Positions 11,090 through 24,226 of a stretch of 64,000 nt of DNA are shown piece after piece; position 1 is the first letter of the stretch, and each line of letters opens with the position of its first letter. The notes beneath the pieces were generated by a model. That model saw nothing but the letters and a program-made list of their open reading frames with translations, did not search any database and had not been told where the DNA came from. The position numbers were made by a program, and so were the translations under genes. The stretch comes from Echinarachnius parma (lineage: Eukaryota > Echinodermata > Echinoidea > Clypeasteroida > Echinarachniidae): NCBI GenBank assembly GCA_037951105.1, contig JBAMJV010008168.1, positions 1 to 64,000 on the forward strand, written 5' to 3'.

Positions 11090-14000
11090 AGCGGGCGGCA
11101 GAGGGAGGACTTTGCGATTTTGTTATCACCCTTTCTGGCTGAATGTCTCGAGGAAGACTGTAGTCTGCGCCCCACTGAGCCCTGCCCCTCTGGTGAGGGG
11201 GGAACAATGCAGGGGTGGGGTCACTCCTCCTCAGCCAAGTGCGGCTGCATCCAGAGGCGAGGTATGAGCATGGTGGAGTCCTTTCCAGTTTCCATCCTCG
11301 GTATCTTGAGAGATATGCCTCTCATCACTTGTAACTCTGGCAGTGATGGCATCTTCTTTTTTTGCTCATCCAAGGATTGACGGCAAACGGCTCTCGATAG
11401 CCCAGTACTACGTGTATTAGCAGCCTGCTGTGCCTGGTGGGCTATGTCTGCCCCTAGGACGTGACGTGACATCTTATTGTCAGCGCTGATAAACAGATGC
11501 TACTACCGCTGCTGCTAGATGACACTAAATATGCCCTCACTATGTTGAAGACACCTTCCAGAGGTGGGGAACGTTCAGCTCTGCTAGGACAGACCATGGA
11601 CCAGGGGCATTTATTTGGTGATTTGATCAACTAACACACCGCGTGCATTTTCCTGGAACGTTTTTAGCACTCGTTTCAACACTTGCTTCTTCAACACTTG
11701 CTTCATCATGATGCGTGACAATGTTGTTTTTCTTTGTTCATTTTTTAAAAAGAGATATCTTGTATTCTGAATCTAAAGACCAAGAACGAATACTTGTATT
11801 ATTATGAGAAGACGTGAACGATAAATCGAGGACAACTCTCTGCCACTTGCAGACAATCAAGCAGAGATTTCCGCAGGGCTCCTAACAAACTCATTTGAGG
11901 AAAACTCATCGAAACCTCAACAATGGAAATTTCAAAGAAATGTTCTTTATGTTTTGAAAATGATACAAACGGGAGTTCTGACGAAGGCAATTCCAAATTC
12001 TGTAACATTTGTAGTACAAGTCTGCTTTAGTACAGGTTTAACCACAAACATTGGAAGAAATCGACCAATTCTTTTGCAGCCTAAGCTTACTCCAGTATAC
12101 TCTAATACTATAGGTTATATGTATATTACTTCACACTTGCAGGATCCACACTACAGGTGAAATTCTGTCTAATATTTAGTCAAATTTGGACAAATCTGAA
12201 TATTTCAAAGAAATTGTATGCTTTGCTATTTTGTTCATTTTTGATGTATTGTATCCACTGCAGTAAATTTCTAGTATTCAATGTCAGGGAAACGATGAGA
12301 TAACAAGACATACTGCACAAAATAAATTGCTTACTAGTGTTACAGTACTTGACCAGCTGTTCTATAATATGAGAGACATACGTGCTGTATAAAACTACAG
12401 TTTTTTGTTGTTTACATGGCATGTATAATTTATGTCACATCCCTTCTACCAATCTATGATTCTTACCCTGTTCCATCAATTGTAACAGGGATACAATTTG
12501 ATGTTTAAAGGAAGATAAATTATATATTTTTCCCTTTTCCCATTAGACAAAGCTTCAGTCGGAAATGTATAGCTAATAAACCACTTCAGTATAATGATAG
12601 CTTTATACAATTTGGCGTATAGACCATACAATTTAAAGCTTATAGTTAATTTTTCCCCTCTTTATGTGTGTGATCATGAGACTTGTATACATATATACAC
12701 GTAGTCTCAAAATATTGATAATCAAACAAATCCTTGGACAATATCTCACAATAACTATCTAATACTTTTTAAAATATTGACATTTTAGCTTAGCTTTTGG
12801 TGACATGGTTCCTAAAATGGGACTGGGTGAAATAATTATTACATACAAATAATATGACTCGCAACATTCGTGGAAACGAATGATTTGTGTATTCCTTACG
12901 TGTACCACTAACTTTGTTGTAAGAGAACAGTTTAAAAAGAGTAAAATATGACAAATCGTTGGTCGTATTACTGCATAGTCCTTACGTACCACTAACTTTG
13001 TTGTAAGAGAACAGTTTAAAAAGAGTAAAATATGACAAATTGCTTGTCGCATTACTTCATAGTCAATATCAAAGAAATGTTGTTTGAATATCATCCCACA
13101 ATTGCTCATTATATGAAATTATCATCTTTCAAGCAATCTAACTTTGAGTCAGTAGAAATGATCTTCATTAAGCAATAAATCCTGTAACATTGGATGCTCC
13201 CATGTCCGTTCATAAAATTGAGTAATAGATTTTGTAATACTACAAATTATTGTTTATTATAGCCCGAAAAGGTGTTCAAAATGTCTGGATTTTGTGTTTT
13301 ATTTGAACGTTGTGGTTTACTGATATGACAATCTTTATACTTCTAGTAGTTTCTCTTATTATGTAAAAAAAACAAAAAAGTGTATAATGAGTTGTAAATT
13401 TTCATGTTTGAAGCAAAATATTTATTTTCAGTTGTATAGATCGAACCATGCATTCATATATTGTAAGAAACACAAAGTAACTTTTGTATATAAAGTTCCA
13501 TTCCAGATTGGTCTATATATATTGCACTTTTTGTTGTTGTTGTTGTTGTAATATGTTTAAAATGCTTGCACCGAAATTCTGAAATTTTAGTGTAAATTTA
13601 GGAAAGATATATTATCCCGTGAAATAGAGGGATAATATAGTCCCGCTTTGGGATGCCGACTGAGTCTTCCAAGCCTATCTCTATAGTCTGTATTTTGCAT
13701 CTATTGATCTTAGATCTTTGCAACTTTTTAGAGTATTTTATGTCGAGAAGATATTGTATCACTTTTTTTATCTTTTAATTAGCCTTGACTGATATTTAAC
13801 ATTGGCATATATGAAGATGGGGTAAAAGTAAACCCAATTTATTTTTCTTGCGAAGATTTTAATCAGGTGTATGTCATTGTAATAAGCGTTACTTGAAATT
13901 TGAACAGTATTTTTATGAACATTTTTAGATAAGAAAGCTTGTTGGTCAGTTTTATATATAATTGTGTTACTAAAGGCTCATTCCCTTTTGTGAGAGAGAT

Positions 14001-16678
14001 GATCGCATATAATTATGTGCTCATTTAAAGGGTTGACAAAGAATGTTAAGGTATGTTTCTGTGTGCAAGTGTGTGTTCATTTTTCATATTTGTTTTGTTT
14101 TAAGCCACTGAAAAGAGCACAGCTTTTATTCTAGAGCATAAAATATAATCTGCATGTATATGCGAAATTAGAACTCAATCGCTTACATGCACACAAGTTG
14201 TTTATGTTGGTGATGTTTATGAAAAGAAATTTCATACCAACATTTGTTAGAACTATGTATTTTCACAACCACTACTGTAGTTTTATATTTCTAATTTTCT
14301 ACTTCACTACACAATTATGATATAAGTGATTTTTATACAAAAATAGGAATGAAAACGGAATGAGGGATCATGTACTGGTTTCCAATGAGAATGCAATATC
14401 TCTAAGACTTTAACTCTGACATATCTAAATGATTTAAGTGAATAAAAACCATGGATTCTTTTTATCAAAATCCTACAAGTTCAAAGAAAATGATTATGAG
14501 AAATGGGAATATTTATTTGAGTGTTTAAAGAAGCCAACAATTTCCCCCTTTTTTTCTGACTTTGCGAACATTTTCACTGTAGCCTTTTAATAAGTTATAG
14601 TTATAAAAGTTTCAGAGAGTTATTTTCCATTGTTATCTCAATTCTACACCCTATTAAAAGGCTGAAAATGAAACGTTGCGTCAAACTGGAAAAAACAATG
14701 AATCGTAAATGTTAAGTTTCACGACTATGCCATACTCAAAGTGTCTCTAGTTATTAAACAACTCGGAAATAAAGTGATGGGGAAATCAGGCAGGTTTCTA
14801 TTAAACCTGTGATCACTTTTCAGTATTTGTGCACAGAAATAAAAGAAAGCTCAACGTACCAGCATTTGAATTTTGATAAGGTTTTTCTTTGCGACGTCGT
14901 TTGCATCTATAGACATTTCATGTACAGTATTTTTTATATTTTACAGATCATGTAACAAACTCAAGTTTAAGTAGACTGTTTCCAATCAAAGTACCACATG
15001 TAATAGTAATGTTTATATCACTTTTTTAAATGGGAGATGTCAGAAAGGTCTTATCTAGTTTTACAATATATGATACAGTTCCTTGAATAAATGATTGTTT
15101 TCTCTTTAAGGTTATGAGACAAGTATTCGCAACATCATTATTATAACGTGCCTCATTGGGTCGTTTTTATATATATTTTTCTCTGATTATTATTCCATTT
15201 GAGGTTAACAGTTATAAACTTTCACTTCTGTTGCCATTTTATGAAGTTGTATCATAGAAGTTAATTTTTGGACCATGTTCATATCGTCACTGCCATTGCA
15301 TTTATATTGTTTTCCTGTATTAAGTTGAATTTATGCATGTAAAGTATGAAACTTCACTTACATAATATGTTGTGTTAAAGATTATTGGAAGCATTCAATG
15401 TGAAATATAATTATGTTGAAGTGGCTTCTTAATTTTTTTTTGTCCATGGTTATCTGTACAGATTTTGCTGTATGTTTATATTTGAGCACTGCCAGATTTG
15501 ATATATATATATATATATAGTATGTATATTTTATCCTATTATGGACATCATTGGTAATTTGTATACAGATAGGAACATGAACCAGTTTTTGTTTTACCCA
15601 TTACGCGACAACATGTGGTTGACTTGTATCCATCAGTGGAGGTGAGAAGAAATAGAATGTTGTCATTATGTTTTTATGCTCATATGAATTCAAGAAATGT
15701 TTTTGCTTGTAAAACAGCAACATTTATTTCTATAGGAAAATAGAAAGCTGGCAATGTTTGCAAAGTATCCAACTTTTTAAAATGCAGTTATTCAAAAGTA
15801 CTTTGATTATTTTATTTCTAGTGAAAATTCACAGTCGCTCAACTACTGTGTTTTATGACGTTGACGTCTTGTGGTACTTGTGTTGCGTACTATCGTCAAA
15901 GTGTTTTTCATCAGCATTTAACAAAATTTCAGCTTGGAATATTAAACAAGAGAGCATTGATAATGTGTTTTTTGTTTTTCAATCTACTCGAAATAAATTG
16001 TTGCATTTTGCTAATATTCCTGGAATATTTTAAGGAAAAAATCATGAAATTGAATAGTTAAAAGGTTTTCCAAATTGGTTAGAAACCTATTGGTATTTTC
16101 TCATTTTTTATATTAGAATCATCGCTGCTCAATTTAGATATTAACAAAATAAATAATTTTTGGTTCATTCTCTGACTGATAATGCATGTCAACTTGACAA
16201 AAGTGTTGGAAGATATAATATTAGAAACTTTGTGAGTTTTTGTGTATTTTGACATTGTGAAAAAGTTCTTGTGTAGCTCTTTCAAAATGACTATATTTAT
16301 CCTCAGTTTGTTGTAAAGTATTGTTTTCCTTTTTTTATTCTAAGCTAATGCCAATCTGGAACAAATAAAAACAAAATAAACACGAGCCCTGTTTCTGGGT
16401 ATAAGAAGAAATATTTGTACCTTTTACATTTTCTTTGTCTTGTGTATGTACGAAACAAAAACATTGCTTATACATTAAAATCATTTGCATATTGGACAAT
16501 TTTTGAATTTTTTTGTACACAATTTAAAAGTAACCATTTATAAAGGAATATATTATATAGAAGAGTGTTATAATTTACAATGTTTGCATGTCTTGAAATA
16601 TGAAAAAATATGAGATCTGAATGTACATATATTTTGTGTGCTTTTGTGCTTGTGCGTGAGTGTGTGTGTTTGTGCAAT
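11090..16678 (+). other. Long AT-rich region free of recognised transposons; possible 3' UTR
   Basis: For about 5.6 kb after the SOSTDC1-like stop I see no recognised transposon end and no convincing exon. Elsewhere inverted-repeat elements occur every 1-3 kb. The interval has many AATAAA hexamers (for example near 12320, 13175, 14437, 14768, 14837, 15085, 15991, 16150 and 16360), a TTG repeat near 13535 and a TA run near 15505. This suits a very long 3' UTR or a selected non-coding region, but the transcript end cannot be placed. Confidence 0.4.
12893..13062. repeat. Direct duplication, 86-bp unit, two copies
   Basis: TCCTTACGT starts units at 12893 and 12979. Both contain CTAACTTTGTTGTAAGAGAA and AGTAAAATATGACAAAT with very few differences, so the duplication is fairly recent. 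It lies inside the putative 3' UTR. Confidence 0.85.
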
Positions 16679-16682
16679 TTAA

Positions 16683-17042
16683 AGGGATAGTACAGTTTTG
16701 GTCAAACAGGATTTTAGTAATTAAAACATGCAAAAAAACTAACAGTTATAGTTCAATTTTGGTAGATTTTCAAAACTAGCATTTTAAAATATTTTTTTGA
16801 ATTATTGATGGCAATTCCAATCTTATACTTACAAATATTTCGGCCGTTTCTGAACCAATTTTGATCAAATAAAGTTATTTCGGCCGTTTCTGAACTGATT
16901 TTGATCAAATCAAGTTAATTCGGCCGTTTCTGAACCGCTTTTGATGAAATAAAGTTGATTCTGTCATTAAAATTGTACACTCCGATTTTCATTACCTCAC
17001 TATTTCATGACGCGCCCTCTATAGCAAAACCAAACTATCCCT
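16683..17042 (+). mobile_element. TTAA-flanked transposon, family A copy 3, internally deleted
   Basis: TTAA at 16679-16682 and 17043-17046 flanks ends AGGGATAGTACAGTTTTGG and CCAAACTATCCCT. At 360 bp it is shorter than the 530-bp copies. A segment of about 40 bp beginning TTTCGGCCGTTTCTGAAC is present three times in tandem (about 16848-16965), where other copies have it once. Confidence 0.85.
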
Positions 17043-17155
17043 TTAATTGGTGTTAATGTTAATGACGATACACTAGTAATGATTGTGATGATAATCTTTT
17101 TTGGTGGCATTGATTTGATTCTTGCCTGCTACACCTTTTCAACAATCAAAACATC

Positions 17156-17265
17156 AGGCCCATATACATAACAACCACACTAGTTTAGTTCCATGCTAGA
17201 TAAATATGCAACAGAGATCCTTTTAGTTGCCAACCAGGGTTAACTTAGTGTGTAATACATGTAAT
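17156..17265 (+). mobile_element. Left part of an inverted-repeat element (family I), interrupted
   Basis: AGGCCCATATACATAACAAC, CTAGTTTAGTTCCATGCTAG and CCAGGGTTAACTTAG match the left half of the complete family I element at 17591-17829. The match stops where the family H element begins, which suggests H inserted here. Confidence 0.6.
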
Positions 17266-17487
17266 GCCCGGCGCAGACAGAGCCGACTCGACCCGATCCG
17301 ACTGGTTTTCAGCCTGATTAACTCGTTATGTGCTGCCTCAGGACTCCGGGTTTTTCCAGTCAAATGCCAGTCGGAGGTCATTCAAGGCCGATTCAACATG
17401 TTGGACCGGCTCCGACTGAGCGAAACTGACTCTAGCCTGACTGAAAACCAGTCGAATCGGGTCGAGTCGGCTCTGTCTGCGCCGGGC
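17266..17487. mobile_element. Short transposon with 47-bp terminal inverted repeats (family H)
   Basis: The left arm (17266-17312) starts GCCCGGCGCAGACAGAGCCG and ends in ACTGGTTTTCAG. The right arm (17441-17487) is its reverse complement with very few mismatches, ending CTGTCTGCGCCGGGC. The flanks can be read as a 3-bp TAA duplication, which would suit the PIF/Harbinger superfamily; that is inference. The open frame running through it is a by-product. A half copy lies at 59041-59153. Confidence 0.8.
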
Positions 17488-17590
17488 TTAATCCCAAATT
17501 CCCGATTATCATAGTTGCTGACTAAGAACACTCTGCATATGATTAAGGCAGACGAAATTATTGCATCTAAAAGGTATATATTATAATTCA

Positions 17591-17829
17591 GGGCCCATTT
17601 TCATAAAAGCCCACTAGTTTTAGTTTCATGCTGAGTCTATTTTGGACGATGTAGCTGTGTATTAAACACACAATCTATTAGTTGCTTACTAGGGTTAACT
17701 TAGAAGGTACCTAAGGCTATACCAGCTAACCTTAGTTGGGAACTAGGAAAACCGTTTGTAGCACTCTACAGTGTACCATTTTAATTGCACATGGAACTAA
17801 AGTTAGCAAGCTTTTATGAATATGAGCCC
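17591..17829. mobile_element. Inverted-repeat element (family I)
   Basis: The left end GGGCCCATTTTCATAAAAGC is mirrored by GCTTTTATGAATATGAGCCC at the right. The inner parts CTAGTTTTAGTTTCATGC and ATGGAACTAAAGTTAGC also pair. It is about 240 bp with no coding capacity. The target duplication is unclear. Confidence 0.75.
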
Positions 17830-18097
17830 AGGAAGCCGACATGGGTAAACGTATTTGATTATTAAGTTTAATACAATTTTAAGAAAGAAACCATTAATTA
17901 TTAGTGGCGTTGAAACATGATTGTGAAGGGTGTCGGGGTTGAAAGGGAGCTGATTTTGGAGGTTCTGACAAAAGTCACGTCGACCTGAATCAAGAAGATG
18001 CTAAAGACTGTCCTGTGTGTGGATTATGGCTTAGAAACAGTAAATAAATACACTAGGACTCAGATAGATTAAGCACCAGCAATGCCAATAAGCCCCC

Positions 18098-18112
18098 CCC
18101 CCCCCCCCCCCC
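18098..18112. repeat. Poly-C run
   Basis: A run of about 16-17 C following AATAAG. No GGCGTAGC-type end is visible nearby, so I do not assign it to family P. Confidence 0.8.
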
Positions 18113-18344
18113 ATAATAACAATGATACAAATTAATGAAAACATATAAAGTCCTTTTAATGTGTTACAAAAGTTCAATGCAAAAGGATATTCAGAGTGTT
18201 AATTTAACGAAAGCAGGCTTGAAATGGAGCCCCGAAAAATATGATTTTAATTATTTCCTGTTAAGAAGACATCACTGTCTCAATTTGTGTTCTAATGTCT
18301 TGGGCGAAGAAAACACGGATTGCCAGAGATCATACTAATGATGT

Positions 18345-18760
18345 GCACGTAAACGCCCCAGCAAAAAAAGTACCCTTTTAACACCGACATGCATGTGAAA
18401 TAGCATTTTTTTAAATTTATTAATATGGGATTATACAAATTGGGCCAAGAAATCGCTCATTAATTGAGATATTTGCGCTTTAGATCATAATCGTAGGTAC
18501 TCGATCGATATTTCTGCCGCATATATGCTGCATGCAAAAGCTATGCCAGTGCACGCAAGCACGGCATGCGGGCTTGTCGACCGTGTACCCGCAGTTACCC
18601 AGCCCGACGGAGAGGGGCGAACGGACGGTGAATTAAAGCCCAAACTGCAGCGGCGTACATGGAAGTTTCAACTGATATTTCTGCATTTAATAATACTAAG
18701 GTACGGATTTTACCACACAAGCCCTTTTTAAATATTATTTCAACAATATTGATAAATTAG
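18345..18760 (+). mobile_element. Family B copy 2, diverged
   Basis: AAACGCCCC near the left, ATTAATATGGGATTATACAA, then CGGGCTTGTCG and ATATTTCTGCATTTAA occur in the same order as in family B copies at 5961 and 52889. The ends are worn and no TTAA pair is clear. Confidence 0.65.
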
Positions 18761-18839
18761 TTTGGCCAATATATATGCTTTCGGTAATTTTCCCAATACA
18801 TGAGTACTTATGATTTTGGTAGGGAGCACTCCAAAATAC

Positions 18840-20005
18840 CAACTTCCTGATTTAAGCTAAAATAATATAGCGATAAAACATGGTTCTGGTGTGTGAACCA
18901 TGGCTAAGAATACATGTTTACATCATTTCCATGGTTTGGCCCGTGTTCAGATATTTCGAAGCACCGCTCTTCGATCGATCCAACACAATCGTGAGTTTAC
19001 CTCGAGAGATTACGGTGGAGTCGAGTTGGAATTTGCTGACTACCCATTATAACCCACGCATATATGACTTTAATAGCGAGTTGCCATTGATGGTAATGTT
19101 TTGCGCTATCGGAGGTGTGGACTATGGCTCAAAAACATGACTTTTGTGAATTAATTTTAAGGTTTGGGTGTGGAGCTGAGATAATATAGCGAGAAAACAC
19201 GGACACGTTAGAAATCCTAATGATGTTCGCTTTTAATAAGTTGATCAGAAGACATTTATTTTCATTGTTTGGAGAAAGATAATTTAGCGAGAAAACGCGG
19301 GTTGCCGAAAACAAATGTTTTACCCTAAACTATGCGGTGTTAACTATGGCTCAAAAACATGACATGTGTATTCATTTTATGATTTGGGTGTGGAGTTGTC
19401 TTGAAAAATATTCTAGCTTGGGCTGAGATAATATAGCGAGAAAACTCGGGTCTTGAAAAATATTCTAGCTTGGGCTGAGATAATATAGCGAGAAAACTCG
19501 GACGTTGTTAGAGATCCTAATGATTTTTGCTTTATGGTGTGCAATACGGATCAGAAGACGTGTGTACGTTATTTTCATGGTTTGGACGAAGATAATTTAG
19601 CGAGAAAACGCGGGCTGCCGGAGACAAAACAGCTCAAGAAACATGCGTATTCATTTGATGGTTTGGGTATGGAACTTTCTTTTAAAATCCACCAGCTCCC
19701 AGGCTTGGGAGAAAACGCGAATATAGATAATGATGATGTTCGCGTTAAGGTGATGGATCGGAAGATATGACTTGTGTACATTATTATTTTCATGGTTCGG
19801 ACGAAGATAATAATATTTAGCGACCAAACACGGACTATCGAAGACGATTTAGCGAGGAAACACGGTTTGAGAGAGATCTTTGAGGTGTAGACTATTTCTC
19901 AGCTTAGAAAACATGAAATGTGTACTTTATGGGAAGGGTATATAGAGCTTTCTATAAGACAAAAATTGGGCCAAGATAGTTTAGCGAGAAAACATGGGTT
20001 TGCGT
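18840..20005. repeat. Complex array built on TAGCGAGAAAAC
   Basis: The motif GATAAT(A/T)TAGCGAGAAAAC plus a CGG-type tail, or a near variant, occurs about ten times: near 18868, 19187, 19285, 19434, 19486, 19598, 19705, 19818, 19847 and 19982. Between motifs run longer shared segments: CTATGGCTCAAAAACATGAC (19124, 19344), GGTTTGGGTGTGGAG, GATCAGAAGAC and a TTCATGGTTTGGA type. It therefore has a higher-order unit of roughly 200-300 bp with two related halves. A 52-bp block near 19400-19500 is duplicated in tandem. The open frame at 19534-19770 is not kept across units. Confidence 0.75.
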
Positions 20006-20145
20006 GAGATGGTGGTACAGTAATGATGTGCGCTCTGAGGTGTGTAATGTGGCGTCCGTAGGATGCATTCCTCAGGCGATCTCCCAACTGATCATTGTCC
20101 GAAACCAGAGTCTTATCACCAGCTCTGTTTCCTTCTCTCCACTGC

Positions 20146-20596
20146 CTGGCGTAGCTAGGATTTTTCCAAAAAGGGGGGGGGGGGGGGGGGGGAACCACCA
20201 GGGGGCCTGCATTGTTGTGGGGGGGGGGGGGGGGCACAGGTTTTACGCCTAATAACCAACACAAGATTAGATGTCTAGCTTAAAGATGACACGATTTTGT
20301 CGATTTCTTTGTCCATTTTCACACAGAAGGCCTACTTCATTGTTGTTTTTCGGTGCATGAGGCACATGGGGCCGGGGGCACCTACATTGTGTATGTTTTA
20401 AACCTGATAACCAACACAAAATTAGATTGATGGTATGATTTTGTTGAGTTCTTTTGTCCATTTCCCCCCACCCCCTCCCCTAGAAAGAATGTGTGTTTTT
20501 TTGTTCAGTGAGGCACCCAGGGGTACCTGGGGGCACATACATTTTGTGGGGGACACGTGCCCACAGCCCCCCCCCCCCCCCATTAGCTACGCCCCC
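20146..20596. mobile_element. Poly-G element with GGCGTAGCTAGG ends (family P)
   Basis: The left end TGGCGTAGCTAGGATTTTTC is followed by G runs at about 20174-20192 and 20219-20234. The right part has a C run and ends TTAGCTACGCCCCCTG, complementary to the left end. Inside, a unit of about 155 bp with GATAACCAACACAA is duplicated (about 20236 and 20390). The ends resemble those of hAT-like elements (CAGTGGCG type), but this is inference. Confidence 0.6.
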
Positions 20597-23500
20597 TGTC
20601 TCTCCTTCTCCTTCTTCCTCTACAACCGGCGACAAAAGAGAGGGGATTTTCCACCGCGGCTTCGATGGGGTTTCTCTAAGCTCACTCCTACGGCATCGTT
20701 GTTTTATACGGCGTCACTCTCGCGTAACCAGCCAGTAACTACGGGAGGAATCATGGCGGTATTAGCGTCAGCAAGAAATATAATGTACTTGCATATATAT
20801 GCGCTATTCCTCGTGCTAACAGTGATCATAGTAGTCATAGAGATGTCGACATGACTTGTATTTTGTTAGATTTGAAGGTTTGCGTGACAGGATTAATTAA
20901 CCAAGACAGTATGAAGAAGACAGACGTTTATAATGAGTCTGCAATCGTCATCGCGAAAGCTGCAATGAACGATCAAATATTGTACAGGGTTTAGGGACAG
21001 GAGGGGGCGTCTTTGCCCCCCCCCCCCCCCCCCCACTCTCCCCCTCCCCGTCTAAAACCAACACGGGGCATATACACGTTTCTAATGTATTCGGAAATAT
21101 TCAAAATAGTTATGTCAAAACAGTTTTTAAAATGATTAAATGATCTGACGAACAAAAATATCAGTTTAAGGGGATTATGTCTTGCAGGACTATCAACAAC
21201 AACAAAAACCAGTAAATACAATTTGCAAAGTAAATGTTGAACAGCGCAAAATATATTGTTCGTTCAAATACATAAATAGGGTATCGTTCGTATAATTTAG
21301 TTGTAGTTATGAATATCAAGCCCAAACTTGAGAAATTGCGTATGAATATTCCTCTGTTTTCTGATATATTACATGACAATGCACATGTTGGCGTCACCAT
21401 GCTAAATGTGATCGTTCGAGTTAAAATCTTGATTATATTAATTCGGTCATTAAACAATGGTATATCGTCACCCTACCCTTCTAACACATAGACGTGCAAC
21501 TCAAGAAATGGGGATGATTACATCGTCTTCTGCATATGTAATACGAGGTGTAACCATGCTTTTCAGGCTACAGACACCCTATTCGAGGATTCTGCTTGAC
21601 ATCTTGATGACTTAAAGAGGGTTATTTGGGGATTACATTTTACGTAAGTTGGTATGCGCATGCTTTTTAGGGTGGAACGCGTATTAGGCCTGCTTACACC
21701 CAAGATACGAGTCACACTGCACATAATATTTATTCCCCAATATATTATACGTGATTTCGATGTGTATTTCATTGTTGCCGAATGCATCTTTTAGTCAAAT
21801 AATATGCAATATATAAATATACACACATGTACGATTGTACGTATGTGCCAGTGAGTTTCACCTTCAAAAACATTTTCTGCATACATGTACCTATTATACC
21901 AACTAATAGAATATTGAAATGTAAACATTAATATAATAGTCAGCGTAGTTTGTATACTCAACCGAAAAGTAAGCTATGAAAACCAACTACTGTCAAAATT
22001 AGATTAGTTGACAATGACATGAGATGAGCTGCACCAGATCAGGCTTGACGGGGTGGGTGGGGACGGGGGGGGGGGTGGGGGATGGGGGAGCGGGGGCGAT
22101 GATTGCCCAAAGTTGATTCGCGATGTTGGTTTTTGACCAAAGTGAATCAGGCATAAAAAATATATGCGCGGGAATTTCAATGAAAGGAATGTGTCAGTCA
22201 GTCATGCTTTGGTTAGAATACTCGTACCAGCTACGATGTTGCAATCAATTTCGAACCACAGTAGCATAATACAAATCATGTCGTATAAATTGTGTTAATT
22301 GTGAGTAATATTTAAAGAATGCTTTCAACGCTTTACATATATAGGAGACAAACGGAACAGAGAATCGCTAAATGCATGACCAAATACCTAACTCTTTCTT
22401 GAAAGGTAACAGCCTACTGATTTCAGCAAATACACGTTATGTTTGAAAGATTTTCTAAAATGTTTAAGTTCCTTTCCGGAAATAATTTGGGAAAGAAGGT
22501 TCGGTATAGTATAAACTGTGTTCTTGTATGGTTGAAATGCATGGTATAGCAACCAGTTAATTGAGTGCTGAATGAGCTCAGATGGAGACCACTTTGACGT
22601 TTCTTAATTATGAAGTTAGAATTATGGTAAGCCTTAAAAATCAGTCTTCAAATTCCGCTCGACGGTCGGATAGAGTAAAACGTCCGATATAAAAGTAAAC
22701 TCCATGTAGAGTCGGTATATTTGTGACTAGAGTTTATAATTATATGGCTATTCAAACTATGCAAGTATATTATGTATATTACTTAACGTGACGGTTCGTT
22801 ATTCTCAAGATTTCTTCAAAAAGGCAATGTATTGGCGTACCTATACGGGGGCACGTGCTCCCAATAATTTGACAACATAATTATAAAAGGGGGACAAAAT
22901 AACTAAATAGATAGATCGCGGATCTCCCCCTCCATGTATATGGTATAGCGTTCCCTATACGAGAAATCAGCCCACGCCAGCGCCATTATAGTCGCGCGTT
23001 GGTTATTCCACGAAACTATTCATTATTCTGAAAGGCAGTTATTCTGAATGGTTTATTTTTTTTATTTTTGTTTTATTCATATCGTCAATTATAATACATC
23101 ATATTTGGAATAATGAACCTTTGCTGAACCGTTTTTTATTCTCGGAATAAGCATTCGAATATTGGATTTATAAACGTCCTAGAATAATATTATGCCGATG
23201 ATATAATAAATTTCTGTTTAGAATAAACGCAACTATAATAGGAATGCACAACTTCTGAACACATCGGACCCCTATCCAGGCGCGCAGCGTACATTATTAT
23301 ATACATGTGCGTGCATCGGCAAGACACTCATTTAAATTGCGCTATAATAATATTACTCCAGTGTTAATCATTTAGTAAATAATGATCACAACGGAAATGT
23401 GGCGATGAATAACCGTAAAGTTTTATTAGGTAAACATCCCTTGTTAGTAGCGCACTTCATACATGAAACGTGATTATGTTGGGACTATTAAGTCAAGGTC

Positions 23501-24226
23501 GCCGTTGTACCCTCCACTCAAATCGTGATGCGATGTTTGAGAACTAGACCGCTTTTTTAAAAAGTTCATTATTTCTCCCTTTTGTCTGAATTCAGGGGCT
23601 TATAGGGATAGGAATTATGGATTATGATTAGGGTTACAGGGGTTTGGATTTGGTTTGGGACTATTAAGGTTAGGTTTTGGGTCAAGTTTGGAGTTGGGGA
23701 AATACATACATTCTAATCCCATTTTTGTCTTAATTTAGAGGCTTAGGGTTATGGTTGGGATTAGGATTGGGGATTAGGATTAGGGTTATGGTTATGGTTA
23801 TGGTTTTGGATGGCTAGGATTAGAGTTATTAGGGGTTTGGCTAAGGGGTAGGCTTACGGTTAAGGTTGGTGACAAATTTGGAGTTGGTGAGATAGACATT
23901 CCAGGCGTCAATTATGATATAGATCAAAATATGACATGTATGATGAGAAGTAGGCCAAATGGGTGTAACTGTAAGCGACCATAAACTGATTGATTACCAC
24001 GAACTGTAGATTAATCCATTACCATGGCAACCTGTTGGGAAAATTTACAACCGATTATTAACGCACTACAGTTTTATCTGAACTCGGTTTACAAGAAAAA
24101 TAATAACCATTATGAATCAGCGCGCCTTTTTTTGTGAGCATGATTTCGTTAATTATATATACTCCTTGGCTTATTTCCAACAATTAAGTGCACGTTCGGA
24201 AGGACGTTGCGTATTATAACTATACA
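20597..24226. other. Mostly unassigned AT-rich stretch
   Basis: No exon was recognised. Visible oddities are a C run at about 21016-21034 beside a CCCCGT patch, a strongly G-rich patch at 22050-22100 that could form G-quadruplexes, and a GGCGTACCTATACGGGGG fragment near 22833 that may be a worn family P end. The short open frames show no family motif. Confidence 0.45.
23600..23890 (+). repeat. Degenerate TTAGGG-like low-complexity repeat
   Basis: Repeated GATTAGGGTTA, GGTTATGGTTATGGTT, GGATTAGGATTAGGG and GGTTTGG strings. The segment AATTTGGAGTTGG(G/T)GA occurs twice (about 23686 and 23875). It resembles an interstitial telomere-like or GGTTA-type simple repeat with many changes. Confidence 0.6.

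Noticed and set aside
19534-19770. Possible repeated protein in the TAGCGAGAAAAC array
   Set aside because: The frame is broken by stops in other units and has no conserved reading.
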